A stretch of 64,000 nt of DNA from Vibrio casei (GCF_002218025.2 NZ_AP018680.1:186001-250000); one strand, 5' to 3'; positions 9,643 through 19,487 are shown, numbered from the stretch's first letter. Numbers and translations are program-made. Notes: generated by a model not told the origin, from the sequence alone.

Positions 9643-11004
9643 ATGATCCATATTTTTAAGCCTAAGGCGCATATAGAGCGTTTGGCTGATGACAAGATAA
9701 GCTCCACCTATACCCGTTTACGCTGGCAACTTTTTTTAGGCATATTTTTTGGCTATGCGGGTTATTACTTAGTACGTAAAAATTTCAGTTTGGCGATGCC
9801 ATACTTGATTGAAGAAGGTTTTACTCGTGGACAATTGGGCGTAGCACTTTCTGCCGTGTCCATCGCTTATGGTTTATCTAAGTTTTTAATGGGCAGTGTG
9901 TCCGACCGCTCTAATCCAAGGTATTTCTTAACGGTCGGCTTGGTCATGTCGTCATTAATCATGTTGTGTTTTGGATTTATGCCATGGGCAACAGGCAGCG
10001 TGACCGCTATGTTTATTTTACTTTTCTTGAACGGTTGGTTCCAAGGTATGGGCTGGCCAGGTTGTGGCCGTACCATGGTGCATTGGTGGTCGAAAAAAGA
10101 ACGTGGTGAGATTGTTTCGGTTTGGAATGTCGCGCATAACGTGGGTGGCGGTTTAATTGGTCCATTATTCTTACTTGGCTTATGGGCATTTAACGATGAC
10201 TGGCGTTCGGCGTTTTATGTTCCTGCTTTTGCAGCGTTATTGGTTGCTTTTTATATTTGGATGACGGTGCGTGATACACCTCAATCATGTGGTTTGCCGC
10301 CAATTGAAGAGTACAAAGATGATTACCCAGAAGATTATAGTGAGAATCATGAGAAAGAGCTGTCAGCCAAAGAGATTTTCTTCCAGTTTGTCTTTAATAA
10401 TCCAGTATTGTGGATTATTGCGGTTGCTAACGCCTTCGTTTATTTAATCCGTTATGGTGTGCTCGATTGGGCACCTGTTTATCTTGGTGAAGTGAAACAC
10501 TTTACGGTTGATAAATCCTCATGGGCTTATTTCCTTTATGAGTGGGCCGGTATTCCAGGAACCTTACTGTGCGGTTGGATTTCAGATAAGTTATTTAAAG
10601 GTAAACGCGCACCAGCCGGTATCTTATTTATGGTACTTGTTACTATCGCGGTTCTTGTTTACTGGTTTAACCCACCGGGGCAACCTACCATTGATATGCT
10701 GGCCTTGATCACCATTGGTTTCTTAATCTATGGACCGGTTATGCTGATTGGTTTGTACGCACTAGAACTTGTGCCTAAGAAAGCCGCCGGTACTGCCGCT
10801 GGTTTAACGGGTTTATTTGGTTACTTGGGTGGCGCAGTTGCAGCGAACGCGATTCTCGGTTACACCGTGGATCACTTCGGTTGGGATGGCGGCTTTATGG
10901 TATTAACTGCAGCCTGTGTGATTTCAATCATTTGCTTTATCGTGGCGCATTTCGGTGAAGGTAAATACCGTGGTGAAAATAGCCTTAAAGTCAAAGTAAG
11001 CTAA
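9643..11004 (+). CDS. glpT: Glycerol-3-phosphate/phosphate antiporter GlpT
   Basis: A 453-aa organophosphate:phosphate antiporter of the major facilitator superfamily, importing glycerol-3-phosphate. Twelve hydrophobic segments can be followed. The family motif [13 protein letters not shown] is in TM1, and [16 protein letters not shown] lies near residue 138. The ATG at 9643 has AGAGG upstream and aligns with the usual N-terminus (FKP...); a longer frame opens upstream but looks untranslated. glpQ follows after 157 nt. Confidence 0.95.
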   Translation: MIHIFKPKAHIERLADDKISSTYTRLRWQLFLGIFFGYAGYYLVRKNFSLAMPYLIEEGFTRGQLGVALSAVSIAYGLSKFLMGSVSDRSNPRYFLTVGLVMSSLIMLCFGFMPWATGSVTAMFILLFLNGWFQGMGWPGCGRTMVHWWSKKERGEIVSVWNVAHNVGGGLIGPLFLLGLWAFNDDWRSAFYVPAFAALLVAFYIWMTVRDTPQSCGLPPIEEYKDDYPEDYSENHEKELSAKEIFFQFVFNNPVLWIIAVANAFVYLIRYGVLDWAPVYLGEVKHFTVDKSSWAYFLYEWAGIPGTLLCGWISDKLFKGKRAPAGILFMVLVTIAVLVYWFNPPGQPTIDMLALITIGFLIYGPVMLIGLYALELVPKKAAGTAAGLTGLFGYLGGAVAANAILGYTVDHFGWDGGFMVLTAACVISIICFIVAHFGEGKYRGENSLKVKVS

Positions 11005-11161
11005 TCATTATTGATTAATGTGTCATCAAAAATTCACTGTGCTTTATTTAGGGGTCACTTTAAAAGAGTACAGTGTTTTTTGTTCGTATTTAAACAACTG
11101 TGTTTAAGAGAAGCATATTTAAGATAAATATGATTAACAGACTCGCCTTAAGGAGCAATAA

Positions 11162-12271
11162 ATGTTGTCAACTCACCTTTTTTTGAAAAAAAGACTAATG
11201 AAAAAAAGAGCCTGTTTATTGGGTTTAGCTGTGATTTCGAATATTGGTTTAGTAAGTGTTAGTTGGGCTAAAGAGCCGGCTCAAATCGTAGTTGCACACC
11301 GTGGTGCTTCTGGGTATTTACCTGAACATACTTTACCTGCAAAAGCGTTAGCTTATGGAATGAAACCCGATTACATCGAGCAAGATGTGGTCATGACTAA
11401 AGATGACCAATTGGTAGTTTTGCATGACCATTATTTGGATCGTGTGACTAATGTGGCAACGGCTTTTCCAAACCGTGCTCGAAAAGATGGGCGTTATTAC
11501 GCCATTGATTTTACCTTGGAAGAAATTAAACAGTTAAAAGTCACCGAAGGGTTTGTGTTGGATGATTCTGGTAACCCTAAAGCTGCATTCCAAGATCGTT
11601 TTCCTATTTGGCAATCTAACTTTTCTGTTCCTACCTTTGCCGAAGAAATTGAAATGATTCAAGGTTTAAATAAAACCTTAGGCTATAACGTGGGACTGTA
11701 CCCTGAGATTAAAGCGCCTGCTTTTCATCGCCATGAAGGGAAAGACATCAGCAAAGCAGTGCTTGTTATGTTGAAACATTATGGGTACACCAGTAAAAAC
11801 GATAAAGTTTATTTGCAGTCTTTTGATCCAATTGAGCTTAAACGCATTGATAAAGAGTTGATGCCAGAAATGAATATGGATCTCAAACTGGTTCAGTTAA
11901 TGGCTTATACCGATTGGAATGAAACCATGGTATATCAAGGTGATAAATCAACTCCTTATAGCTACGACTGGATGTTTAAAGTCGATGGAATGCAAAAAGT
12001 CGCGAAATATGCCGATGGTATCGGACCATGGAAACCGATGGTGATTGATGAAAAATCAACGCCTTCTAATATCATGGTAATGCCGCTGGTAGCACAGGCC
12101 AAAAAAGCTGGGCTGAAGATCCACCCTTACACTTTCCGAGCAGATGAAGGCCGTATTCCGAGTTATGCGAAAGATTTCAATGATATGTTGGATATTTTTT
12201 ACAACAAGGCTAAGGTCGACGGTGTGTTTACTGATTTTCCAGATAAAGCAGTGAAGTTTTTAAATCGATAA
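11162..12271 (+). CDS. glpQ: Periplasmic glycerophosphodiester phosphodiesterase GlpQ
   Basis: A 369-aa secreted GDPD enzyme that releases glycerol-3-phosphate from glycerophosphodiesters for GlpT. A signal peptide spans about residues 1-36 and ends SVSWA. Catalytic motifs are VAHRGASGYLPEHT (His, Glu) and LVVLHDHYLDRVT. AAGGAG lies just upstream of this ATG; an internal ATG at 11198 would also give a good signal peptide. It completes the glp cluster. Confidence 0.95.
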   Translation: MLSTHLFLKKRLMKKRACLLGLAVISNIGLVSVSWAKEPAQIVVAHRGASGYLPEHTLPAKALAYGMKPDYIEQDVVMTKDDQLVVLHDHYLDRVTNVATAFPNRARKDGRYYAIDFTLEEIKQLKVTEGFVLDDSGNPKAAFQDRFPIWQSNFSVPTFAEEIEMIQGLNKTLGYNVGLYPEIKAPAFHRHEGKDISKAVLVMLKHYGYTSKNDKVYLQSFDPIELKRIDKELMPEMNMDLKLVQLMAYTDWNETMVYQGDKSTPYSYDWMFKVDGMQKVAKYADGIGPWKPMVIDEKSTPSNIMVMPLVAQAKKAGLKIHPYTFRADEGRIPSYAKDFNDMLDIFYNKAKVDGVFTDFPDKAVKFLNR

Positions 12272-12329
12272 TTTTAGGTTGGCCTGATTTAAAAGCTCGA
12301 ACTGTGGATAGAATTTTTAAAACCAACAG

Positions 12330-12378
12330 AACCTCAGCTGTGGATAAGAGTGTTTTTTAGTTACTCGCAGCTGAGGTT
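12330..12378. terminator. Long-loop inverted repeat between convergent glpQ and DUF4382 gene
   Basis: Arms AACCTCAGCTG (12330-12340) and CAGCTGAGGTT (12368-12378) are perfect 11-bp complements around a 27-nt loop, lying between two convergent stops. A bidirectional terminator role is inferred; there is no strong T-run. Confidence 0.4.
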
Positions 12379-12391
12379 ACTTAGGAAAGGA

Positions 12392-13321
12392 TTAAATGGC
12401 AAAATCAATCGTCGTTGTTTCACCACTTATCAACGTCGCTTCTTTAACTTCTCCAGCTGGTTGTGGAATAGTCAAACCATCATATTGGATTGAGTCATCA
12501 TCTGAGCCATTACAGTAAAGTGCAATGGTGTAGTCTCCAGTTGGTAAAAAGCCAAATTCATATTCGCCAGAAATATTGGCTTCAGCTGTGGCGTATGGTG
12601 CAATGGTTCCCTCTGGAACGGTGCTGTTGAACTCTTCATCTTCTTGATCATAAAGATCGCCAAGTTTACCTTGATCTAAATCTTTACCGTCGTACAAATA
12701 AACAAAGTTCTTGTCACCCAATGCACATACTGGTGCAGTCACTTTTAGTGTTGCTGCACTCTCATTATCAATAATGGTGACGCCATGTGGCTTGAGAATA
12801 TAGCCATTATTGTTATTTGCATTGCCGCGCATCACTAAAGATTTACGTAGGTCAAACTCAATGGTGAAAGCTTGGGTGGCATCTTCACTTACCGTAAAGC
12901 CACCTAATTGTAATTTATTACTTGGTTGTTTTAGAGGTTGTGTTCCTTGAGCATCATCCACAAAGTTAACGTTAGATTCACTACTGATGTGCAGAATTAA
13001 ATTTTTATATTCACCAACAGGGATGGGTTGCTGAGTCACGATGAGTTCGGAATCGGAACCTTGGTAGTCTAATAAATCGAGTTGTTGATAATCGACACCC
13101 GCAGAGTCTGGTTCGACATCGAGGAAGATACGCTCACCGTTTTGGCGAATGAGTTCAATTTGAGTAAAAGCGATAGTGACGGATTGAGCTTCATCGACTG
13201 GTGCATCGGATACGGAAAAGGATACGTTAGCGGTTTTTTCGCTATCCGATGAGTCGGAGTCAGATCCACACCCGGTAAGAATTAAGGCAGATGTTGCGAG
13301 CACTGCGGTTAAATATTTCAT
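12392..13321 (-). CDS. DUF4382-type lipoprotein
   Basis: A 309-aa exported lipoprotein. The signal peptide ends in the lipobox LTGC (Cys at about residue 18), followed by a Ser/Asp-rich linker. The body begins VSFSVSDAPVDEAQSVTIAFTQ, the pattern of DUF4382 domains. A carboxypeptidase-regulatory-like beta segment (GEYEFGFLPTGDYTIALYC) follows near the C-terminus. The function of the family is not established. It is a single gene convergent with glpQ. Confidence 0.8.
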   Translation of the reverse strand: MKYLTAVLATSALILTGCGSDSDSSDSEKTANVSFSVSDAPVDEAQSVTIAFTQIELIRQNGERIFLDVEPDSAGVDYQQLDLLDYQGSDSELIVTQQPIPVGEYKNLILHISSESNVNFVDDAQGTQPLKQPSNKLQLGGFTVSEDATQAFTIEFDLRKSLVMRGNANNNNGYILKPHGVTIIDNESAATLKVTAPVCALGDKNFVYLYDGKDLDQGKLGDLYDQEDEEFNSTVPEGTIAPYATAEANISGEYEFGFLPTGDYTIALYCNGSDDDSIQYDGLTIPQPAGEVKEATLISGETTTIDFAI

Positions 13322-13329
13322 GATTACAT

Positions 13330-13660
13330 CCCTATAAGATATTTTTATATTGTAAGGATGAGTGTAGTGATAGGTTGCTCAATTGTTAATGAGGTAATTC
13401 AAAAGCTGACATTTATTGACAGCGCTATGACTGTGTTTTCGTTGATAGTAGCGTGTTGCGTGAAAAGCAAAAGCAGCCGAGTCTTTTGCTCTTCCTCTTC
13501 CTCTTCCTCTTCCTCTTCCTCGCGACTCGAAGCGCTCTCGCCTCTCGCAACAGTCTTTTTGTTTCTTCGAGCCACGAGTACCTAATTTCGGGTTGTGTGC
13601 AAAAGCAACAACGATCGAAAAATCGCTCTTCCTCGAAACTAGGAACTCGAAACTCGCTAC
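13330..13660. other. Gene-free low-complexity spacer
   Basis: There is no convincing gene between the DUF4382 start and the tex stop. The segment holds a CT-rich microsatellite and scattered short direct repeats (for example CGAAGCGCTCTCGC, which recurs near 62385), so it appears to be repeat-built intergenic DNA. Confidence 0.6.
13489..13521. repeat. CTCTTC hexanucleotide microsatellite
   Basis: About 5.5 tandem units of CTCTTC lie 3' of tex. A hexamer cannot shift frame and no gene covers it, so a phase-variation role is unlikely. Confidence 0.9.
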
Positions 13661-13667
13661 CTCTTTT

Positions 13668-15986
13668 CTACTTTTTCGCTTTAGCAAACGCTGCCGCAAA
13701 CGCGCCACCCATTGCCGCGTTAGCAGGTTCTGCTTGGCGCTGGGTTTGTTGACGCGGAGCCTGACGACGATCGCTATTTGGTTTAGCACTACGTTGTGAG
13801 TTTTGTTCACCCGGTTCGTCGCTTAAACGCATAGTCAGGGCGATACGCTTACGCTGAATATCCACTTCCATGACTTTTACTTTCACGATATCACCGGCTT
13901 TGACCACTTCACGTGGGTCGGCAACAAAGCGATCGGTTAACGCGGAAATATGCACTAAGCCATCTTGGTGAACCCCGATATCAACAAAGGCACCAAAGTT
14001 AGCCACATTCGACACCACGCCTTCTAAAATCATCCCGATTTCCAGATCTTTAACTTCATTGACCCCTTCAGCAAAGGTGGCGGTTTTAAACTCAGGGCGA
14101 GGATCTCGGCCTGGTTTATCAAGCTCTTTGATGATGTCAGTCACGGTAGGTAAACCAAAGGTGTCGTCGGTGTAATCGGTGGCGCGTAGGTTGCGTAAGA
14201 ACTCACTATCACCGAGTAAAGCTTTTGTCGCTTTCCCGGTTTGTTCAGCTATTTTCTTCACTACCGGGTAGGCTTCGGGGTGAACGGAAGATGCATCTAA
14301 TGGGTTTTTGCCATTCATAATGCGAAGGAAACCCGCACACTGTTCAAAGGCTTTTGGCCCTAAGCGAGGCACTTTTTTCAGCGCAGTACGCGATTCAAAA
14401 CGACCGAGTTCATCGCGATAAGCAACAATATTTTGCGCCATCGCAGTCGATAAGCCCGCCACGCGAGTCAGTAAAGCGGCAGAGGCCATATTGACATCAA
14501 CACCGACCGCATTCACACAATCTTCTACTACCGCATCAAGGCGTTTTGCGAGCATAGATTGGCTAACATCATGCTGGTATTGGCCCACCCCAATCGATTT
14601 AGGATCAATCTTCACGAGTTCTGCCAATGGGTCTTGCAAGCGACGGGCAATTGACACCGCGCCACGTAATGAAACATCCATATTGGGGAACTCATTGGCC
14701 GCTAATTCTGATGCTGAATACACCGAGGCGCCAGCTTCACTGACAATGATTTTTTGCACTTTTAGATTGTGGCGCTTGATGATGTCGGCAACCAAAGTAT
14801 CGGTTTCACGTGAAGCGGTACCATTACCAATCGCAATTAAATCGACATTGTGCGCTTTGACTAATTTCAAAATGGTATTAGTCGACGCTTCCACTTTGTT
14901 ATGGGGTTGATGTGGGTAAATGGTTTCGGTGGCGAGCACTTTACCTGTGGCATCGACTACAGCAATTTTAGAACCAGTACGCAAGCCTGGATCTAAACCT
15001 AAAGTCGCGCGAGGACCAGCCGGAGCCGCCATCAATAAATCTTTTAGGTTAGTGGCAAACACGTCAATCGCTTCAATTTCAGAGCGTTCTTTCATTGCGC
15101 CCATTAATTCCGTTTCTAGGTGCATCGAAATTTTAATGCGCCACGCCCAACTGATCACTTGTTTGCGCCAATTGTCAGCTGGTGCGTTGTTAAAATTAAT
15201 GCGGTAATGATCGGCTATAATGGTTTCACAATACGAACCACGTACGCTTTCTTCTTGATTTGGATCGGCATTTAGGCTTAATTGTAAGAAGCCTTCATTG
15301 CGGCCACGTAGCATTGCCAAGGCACGATGAGAAGGAACACGACTGATCAGCTCGTTGTGTTCAAAGTAGTCTTTAAACTTCTCGCCTTCTTGTTCTTTAC
15401 CAGTGATCACGCGCGATTGCAGCTCGGCATTTTTTTGCAAGTAAGTACGTACTTTGTCTAAAAGGTCGGCATCTTCAGCCATGCGTTCCATTAAAATAGC
15501 GCGAGCACCATCGAGTGCGGTTTTGGTATCGGCAATTGAATCTTTAACGTATTTAGCTGCTTCTACTTCAGGATCGAGTTGTGGGTTTTGCCATAGTGCA
15601 TTGGCTAGTGGTTCAAGACCCGCTTCAATCGCGATTTGACCTTTAGTGCGACGCTTTGGTTTGTAAGGTAAATAGAGATCTTCTAAGCGGGTTTTGCTAT
15701 CGGTGGCTAAGATTTCTTTTTCAAGTTCTGGTGTTAGCTTATCTTGCTCACGAATCGATTTTAGAATGGTTTGGCGGCGGTCATCCAGTTCACGTAAATA
15801 GCTTAAACGGCTATCTAAATTACGCAGTTGGGTATCGTCTAAGCCGCCGGTGACTTCTTTACGATAACGCGCGATAAAAGGTACAGTGTTGCCATCGTCG
15901 ATTAAGGTGACCGTGGCAAGAACTTGTTCAACACGAACATTTAATTCTTGAGCGATGATCTGACAGATTTGGTTCTGTTGGCTCAT
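13668..15986 (-). CDS. tex: RNA-binding transcription accessory protein Tex
   Basis: A 772-aa Tex/YhgF protein. In order it has an N-terminal Tex-N helical region, a YqgF-like RNase H fold (around [17 protein letters not shown]), a helix-hairpin-helix section ([18 protein letters not shown]) and a C-terminal S1 RNA-binding domain ([21 protein letters not shown]). The start at 15986 matches the conserved N-terminus and leaves 190 bp to divergent greB. tex next to greB-ompR-envZ is a conserved gammaproteobacterial order. Confidence 0.95.
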   Translation of the reverse strand: MSQQNQICQIIAQELNVRVEQVLATVTLIDDGNTVPFIARYRKEVTGGLDDTQLRNLDSRLSYLRELDDRRQTILKSIREQDKLTPELEKEILATDSKTRLEDLYLPYKPKRRTKGQIAIEAGLEPLANALWQNPQLDPEVEAAKYVKDSIADTKTALDGARAILMERMAEDADLLDKVRTYLQKNAELQSRVITGKEQEGEKFKDYFEHNELISRVPSHRALAMLRGRNEGFLQLSLNADPNQEESVRGSYCETIIADHYRINFNNAPADNWRKQVISWAWRIKISMHLETELMGAMKERSEIEAIDVFATNLKDLLMAAPAGPRATLGLDPGLRTGSKIAVVDATGKVLATETIYPHQPHNKVEASTNTILKLVKAHNVDLIAIGNGTASRETDTLVADIIKRHNLKVQKIIVSEAGASVYSASELAANEFPNMDVSLRGAVSIARRLQDPLAELVKIDPKSIGVGQYQHDVSQSMLAKRLDAVVEDCVNAVGVDVNMASAALLTRVAGLSTAMAQNIVAYRDELGRFESRTALKKVPRLGPKAFEQCAGFLRIMNGKNPLDASSVHPEAYPVVKKIAEQTGKATKALLGDSEFLRNLRATDYTDDTFGLPTVTDIIKELDKPGRDPRPEFKTATFAEGVNEVKDLEIGMILEGVVSNVANFGAFVDIGVHQDGLVHISALTDRFVADPREVVKAGDIVKVKVMEVDIQRKRIALTMRLSDEPGEQNSQRSAKPNSDRRQAPRQQTQRQAEPANAAMGGAFAAAFAKAKK

Positions 15987-16176
15987 GGTGTCTCTCTTTA
16001 TTATGATGCTTTTACTATTGCTTAGGATTCTGCAAGCTAATCCACGATGGAGCAAGGGATTAATCCTGAGTTGGCGTGAAATTAACATAATTAATCTGAG
16101 CTAGAATAATAAAAGGCTTTGAAAACAAGTAGAATAACCTTAACTTCTAGTCGATTCTTTTTATCAGGGTATTGTT

Positions 16177-16320
16177 GTGAAAACCAAGCTGATCACCCGA
16201 GAGGGCTATAATAAGCTAAAAGCTGAACATGATCATTTGTGGCATGAAAAGCGCCCGGAGATCACTAAGATTGTGACTTGGGCGGCCAGCCTAGGTGACC
16301 GAAGTGAAAATGCTGATTTT
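16177..16320 (+). pseudogene. greB: greB 5' fragment, interrupted by the GMT element
   Basis: A GTG start opens a frame for the first 48 residues of GreB (MKTKLITREGYNKL ... LGDRSENADF), the transcript-cleavage factor that rescues backtracked RNA polymerase. The match to GreB stops exactly after GAT TTT at 16320, and only nine island-encoded codons follow before a stop. The frame resumes with CAA TAT AAT AAG at 57188. Joining the two gives DFQYNKRLLR, where E. coli GreB has DYQYNKKRLR. The joined protein would be 163 aa, the family length. Confidence 0.95.
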
Positions 16321-16430
16321 GGTTTAGACCTATTGAAATCATACTAAATAGTTGGCAGCCTTTTTATTTAAAGGGGGAATAATTAGTACCCATACTATTT
16401 TTACATACTATTGAAATTACGAAATCCACT
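16321..16430. repeat. GMT element left end with CATACTA iterons
   Basis: Three copies of CATACTA (16340, about 16395 and about 16413) lie within 100 bp of the junction. The first sits in the sequence CATACTAAATAG, mirrored by CATACTAATAG at the right end. These are probable recombinase-binding sites; binding is inferred. Confidence 0.6.
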
Positions 16431-16555
16431 TCCCAGGATAATTCTCTCATCTTACTAGAAACTCATCTGTATCCCATTCCTTATTTCAGCGCTCATTTAT
16501 ATCTAATCATTATGTTATAAATTACCTAAAGTCACTTTGAATCGAGAAGTAAATT

Positions 16556-16972
16556 ATGAGTAAAAAACGGTTGTCAGAAAAAGACCTTTTAGAAGGATTA
16601 ACAAGTCATGCTGCACACGCTGATGAACTCTCGACTGCAAGTGAAAAAAATTGGGGGACTTATTCGAAAGATGCGGATAAGGCAGATAGCGATTTTCTAA
16701 TTGACCGACTAGATGTTTTTGACTCTCCCCGAATTGAATTTGAGGAAGGTGAACAAGACCACGAATTAGTTAAGCAAAGAGAGAATTCTCCAGAAATTGA
16801 CGTAGATATTGATGAGTTGGGCCTTGAAATCTCGGAAAGTGATTACAAGGCCGCGTTGAAGCGAATTGAATCACTGTTTGATGCGGCCGAACCTAGCACT
16901 CCTGAAGGTGAAGAGCTAGAAAGGCTAGCGGCAATGGTTGAAGAGTATGAGGAAAAGCACTTCCCCATTTAA
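16556..16972 (+). CDS. Hypothetical antitoxin-like protein, mosaic
   Basis: A 138-aa acidic protein. The first 35 residues (KDLLEGLTSHAAHADEL...) resemble a segment seen in several type II antitoxins. The last 45 (SDYKAALKRIESLFDA ... EEYEEKHFPI) closely match the N-terminal region of HigA/COG5499 antitoxins, but the expected helix-turn-helix that should follow is missing. It could be a truncated or fused antitoxin, or a short cargo protein. The ribosome site is weak. It lies between the GMT left end and the Tn7-like left end, with no adjacent toxin. Confidence 0.55.
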   Translation: MSKKRLSEKDLLEGLTSHAAHADELSTASEKNWGTYSKDADKADSDFLIDRLDVFDSPRIEFEEGEQDHELVKQRENSPEIDVDIDELGLEISESDYKAALKRIESLFDAAEPSTPEGEELERLAAMVEEYEEKHFPI

Positions 16973-16989
16973 TAACTGCAACGCACTTC

Positions 16990-17140
16990 TGTAGGAGAGG
17001 AATAAAGTTTCATACTAAACAGTCAAGCAACCCTGATCGAACCGTTTAAGATTAAATATGACCAAAAATAAAGATTCATACTAATTGCTACTTTCAAGTC
17101 CGAATAAAGCTATAACTAAGTATTAAAGTATCATACTCGT
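16990..17140 (+). repeat. Tn7-like left end with spread TnsB-type sites
   Basis: Four AATAAAG/ATTAAAG-type sites lie in the same orientation at 17001, 17067, 17103 and about 17121, three of them continuing into TCATACT. Widely spaced sites are characteristic of Tn7-type left ends. Confidence 0.85.
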
Positions 17141-17212
17141 TGTAATTCACTTTTGGACAAAGGCGTGTTTGCTATAGTCGGTTCGCATCACCTCTGCCAA
17201 GTGAACTGACAG

Positions 17213-17285
17213 AGGAAAAGTGACAAACTTTATTGTAAGTGATCAGACTTTATTGGACTCGATGAAACTATATTGTCTTCTGACA
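17213..17285 (-). repeat. Second, unrelated Tn7-like right end
   Basis: Reading leftward from 17285 there is TGT, 8 bp, then AATATAG, AATAAAG and AATAAAG sites phased exactly 20 bp apart (outer edges at 17274, 17254, 17234). This reproduces a Tn7-type right end. The sequence after each site (TTTCATCGAG, TCTGATCAC, TTTGTCAC) differs from the enclosing transposon, so it is another subfamily. The outside 5 bp (gggta) do not match acttc at 16985. Confidence 0.78.
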
Positions 17286-17293
17286 GGGTAATT

Positions 17294-17664
17294 ATGTTTG
17301 GAGTTAGCTGGAAAGCGGCAGGGCTGGCGTTCATGCTGGCTTTGCCTGTGGGTCAGGTGTTGGCGAGCGGGCTGAGCAGGCTTGGCGGATGATAGATAAT
17401 GGCGCATTGGTGATTGATGTGCGCACGACGCAGGAATACGCTGACGGCCACTTACCCGAAGCGCGTAATATTCCTCTCAGTGACGTTGGCACTGGCTTTC
17501 ATGATATCGATAAGCAGCAACCGATTGTGGTGTATTGCCGCAGCGGTGGTCGTGCTGCGATGGCAATGGAAGCGTTGCAAAAACAGGGCTTCACTCACGT
17601 GCACAATGGTGGCGGACTGAACGAAATGCAGGAAACTCAGATGAACACCGGGCCGCTGAATTAG
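17294..17664 (+). pseudogene. Exported rhodanese-domain protein, frameshifted
   Basis: An ATG starts a signal peptide (FMLALPVGQVLAS), but the frame stops after 33 codons. The mature part continues in another frame as EQAWRMIDNGALVIDVR and a complete small rhodanese domain with catalytic loop VVYCRSGGRA. A 2-nt insertion at the GCGAGCGGGC position would explain the break. The residual ATG at 17389 could produce a 91-aa cytoplasmic rhodanese. The higher GC than the chromosome suggests import. A GC hairpin follows near 17693. Confidence 0.7.
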
Positions 17665-17685
17665 CCCTGTTTAGCACAATGATTT

Positions 17686-17722
17686 GATTTGAACGGGCCA
17701 AACCGCCCCGTTTTGGCTTTAT
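17686..17722 (+). terminator. Hairpin after rhodanese
   Basis: AACGGG ... CCCCGTT followed by TTGGCTTT lies about 25 nt after the rhodanese stop and fits an intrinsic terminator. Confidence 0.45.
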
Positions 17723-18052
17723 CACTCTCCGCTTATCCCGTTACTGCTTTGTGACATGAGCAATCAGCGTTGGCTTTGCTGGCTGCTCCAGGCTTGACCC
17801 AGGCGTGCCAGAGCTTTCAGTACTTTAATCAACCAGCTATCACTCCTTATATAACAAAGTAGGTTGTGAACAGCGGTCGCGAGCAGTAGACTTGCACGAG
17901 CTAGAACGCCTGACAGTGTCTATCGCACGTTGATATGTCCGGCGTTGAGCAAATCAGAAACGTCCGGTTTAGCGATATCAAAGAGTAAAAGTAAACATTA
18001 TCCTTTCATTATGCTGCCGTAAAATCGATATTAAATTTGATGGAGATAAATA
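17723..18052. other. Spacer without a supported gene
   Basis: About 330 bp lie between the rhodanese terminator and the next ORF. Short open stretches exist on both strands but none has a start, ribosome site or recognisable protein. It may contain decayed coding sequence. Confidence 0.5.
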
Positions 18053-18301
18053 ATGAACAGCGGTTGGGCTAACTTCTTTCCGTACTTTGCCGGAGCTCTC
18101 AAAATTATCGTAACAGCGATTGGTGCCTACTTTGCGATTAAATGGCATTTTGATGAAGATCGCAGAGTGAAGGAAGCGGCAGGTGTGGTATTTGAACCAC
18201 AAAGCTCTTTGAAAAAATTGTTAAAGATGCTGGCTATCCCTGTCATTCTGACCGTTCTGGTCGTTGCCGTGGTTTACGCGACGAACTGGTATCTCGACTG
18301 A
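18053..18301 (+). CDS. Small hypothetical membrane protein
   Basis: An 82-aa protein with two predicted membrane segments (about residues 10-30 and 58-78) around a charged loop (KWHFDEDRRVKEA). I do not recognise the family. GGAG lies 8-9 nt upstream of the ATG, and a hairpin (ACCATCGCT / AGCGATGGT, 18314-18337) follows, so it looks like a real one-gene unit. It lies among other imported DNA inside the Tn7-like transposon. Confidence 0.6.
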   Translation: MNSGWANFFPYFAGALKIIVTAIGAYFAIKWHFDEDRRVKEAAGVVFEPQSSLKKLLKMLAIPVILTVLVVAVVYATNWYLD

Positions 18302-18526
18302 CCACCTGTGTGAATACCATCGCTGCTTAGCGATGGTAAGTCGTGTATCCAAAGTATGAGGTAAGGTCCATGAGACATCTTTAGACTGTGACTCATCGTT
18401 TGTCAGCTAAATCATTTTTGGACATTTATTGGTTAGAGTAAAGATTCGATGCATCGAAACCTTCATGGAACAATGAAAATACTTATTCACCTTAAATGAA
18501 TAGGCACTCGGATATAAATAATTTAC

Positions 18527-18700
18527 CTAATCATCCACAACTTCAATCGTTACATGCTGAGCACCAAGGTAAGTACCTTCATCCAATTCATAGCGCAAGG
18601 TTTCATCACAGTGTGGGCAGTCAAAGGCTTCGTTTGGCTCGATGCACTCATCTTCGAGCCAATCCCAGCCAATATGCTTTTCACAAGTTGGGCATGTCAT
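18527..18700 (-). CDS. Small zinc-ribbon protein of a type I restriction locus
   Basis: A 57-aa protein with two cysteine pairs, CPTC (residues 3-6) and CPHC (about 29-32), and an otherwise acidic body ending EVVDD. It begins 10 nt after the stop of the metallopeptidase gene on the same strand. Small CxxC proteins of this type accompany YgjP-like metallopeptidases downstream of hsdR in some type I restriction operons, which is the context here. The function is unknown. It seems intact although its upstream partners are broken. Confidence 0.65.
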   Translation of the reverse strand: MTCPTCEKHIGWDWLEDECIEPNEAFDCPHCDETLRYELDEGTYLGAQHVTIEVVDD

Positions 18701-18710
18701 TCAACAATCC

Positions 18711-19487
18711 TTACTCATTCAAATACAGCTCTGCCATTCCATCTAAACGGGCTTTTACTGCTTTCCAATTAGGCATCACGCTTGTTAATAAGCGCCAGAA
18801 TTTCTCACTGTGGTTGTGCTCAGCGATATGACAAAGCTCGTGCAGAATCACGTAATCAATACACTCTTTAGGCGCTTTAATTAGATGAGGGTTGAGCATC
18901 AGGTTCCCTTTGGCTTAACAGCTTCCCCATTGCTTTGTCATGGGCAGTACACGAAAGCTGGGGATACCATCAACCCATGTCGCTTGAGGTAATAACTCAG
19001 ATAGGCGCTCATGGAAAATACGTTCAGCACGAACCTTGTATCAGTTGCGCACCAAAGCTTTAACCATGGAAGTTTTGTCATCGTTAAACCTCGTCAAGTT
19101 GACAAGTAACTTACCGCGAGTCATTTTTACCGTTGGTAAGGCTTCTGAATCTTCCACGATCTTCAATACATAACGACGCCCAAGATAGAACTGCATCTCA
19201 CCGCTAACGTAGTGTTTGGGCTGCACGTACTCCAAATGACCTCGAAACTCTTTCAGGGCATCATAAATCCACTTGGCACGTTTCATTACCGCTTGGTGAA
19301 TGTCCTCAAGCTCAGCGTCTTCTGGGGTACTAACTGTGACATCACAGTTGGGTTGCACCTTGATGGTAATACTTCGCTTTTTTCCTTGTTTGATAGGCTT
19401 ACGCAGCACCTCATAGCTCACAGCCTCATCTCCATAGATGAAGCTGTATTCCTCTTTGTTACGTTCGTCAGAGAGTGTTGATGCCAT
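18711..19487 (-). pseudogene. YgjP/DUF45-like zinc metallopeptidase with two in-frame stops
   Basis: A continuous reading frame encodes a YgjP-type (M48-like) protein. The N-terminal DUF45 half contains ITIKVQPNCDVTVSTPEDA, and the C-terminal catalytic motif is HELCHIAEHNHSEKFW. The frame contains a TGA after ...KALVRN and a TAA after ...KQWGSC (where WGSCxAKGNL is expected), with no length change. Two nonsense mutations mean the full protein cannot be made. The start codon overlaps the hsdR stop (TAATG), so translation was once coupled to HsdR. Confidence 0.85.

Noticed and set aside
13379..13810. ORFs across the CT-rich spacer near tex
   Set aside because: Their products are low-complexity (poly-Ser or Arg/Gly repeats), and they lie over the microsatellite and the tex 3' end.
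16990..17285. A 296-bp mini-transposon made of the left end and the inner right end
   Set aside because: The 5-bp flanks do not match (acttc versus gggta), and the left end shares its duplication with 33132; the site sequences of the two ends also belong to different subfamilies.
17723..18052. Possible integron attC site or small RNA
   Set aside because: Several short inverted repeats are present, but no paired R/L core sites, no integrase gene nearby and no promoter-terminator arrangement.
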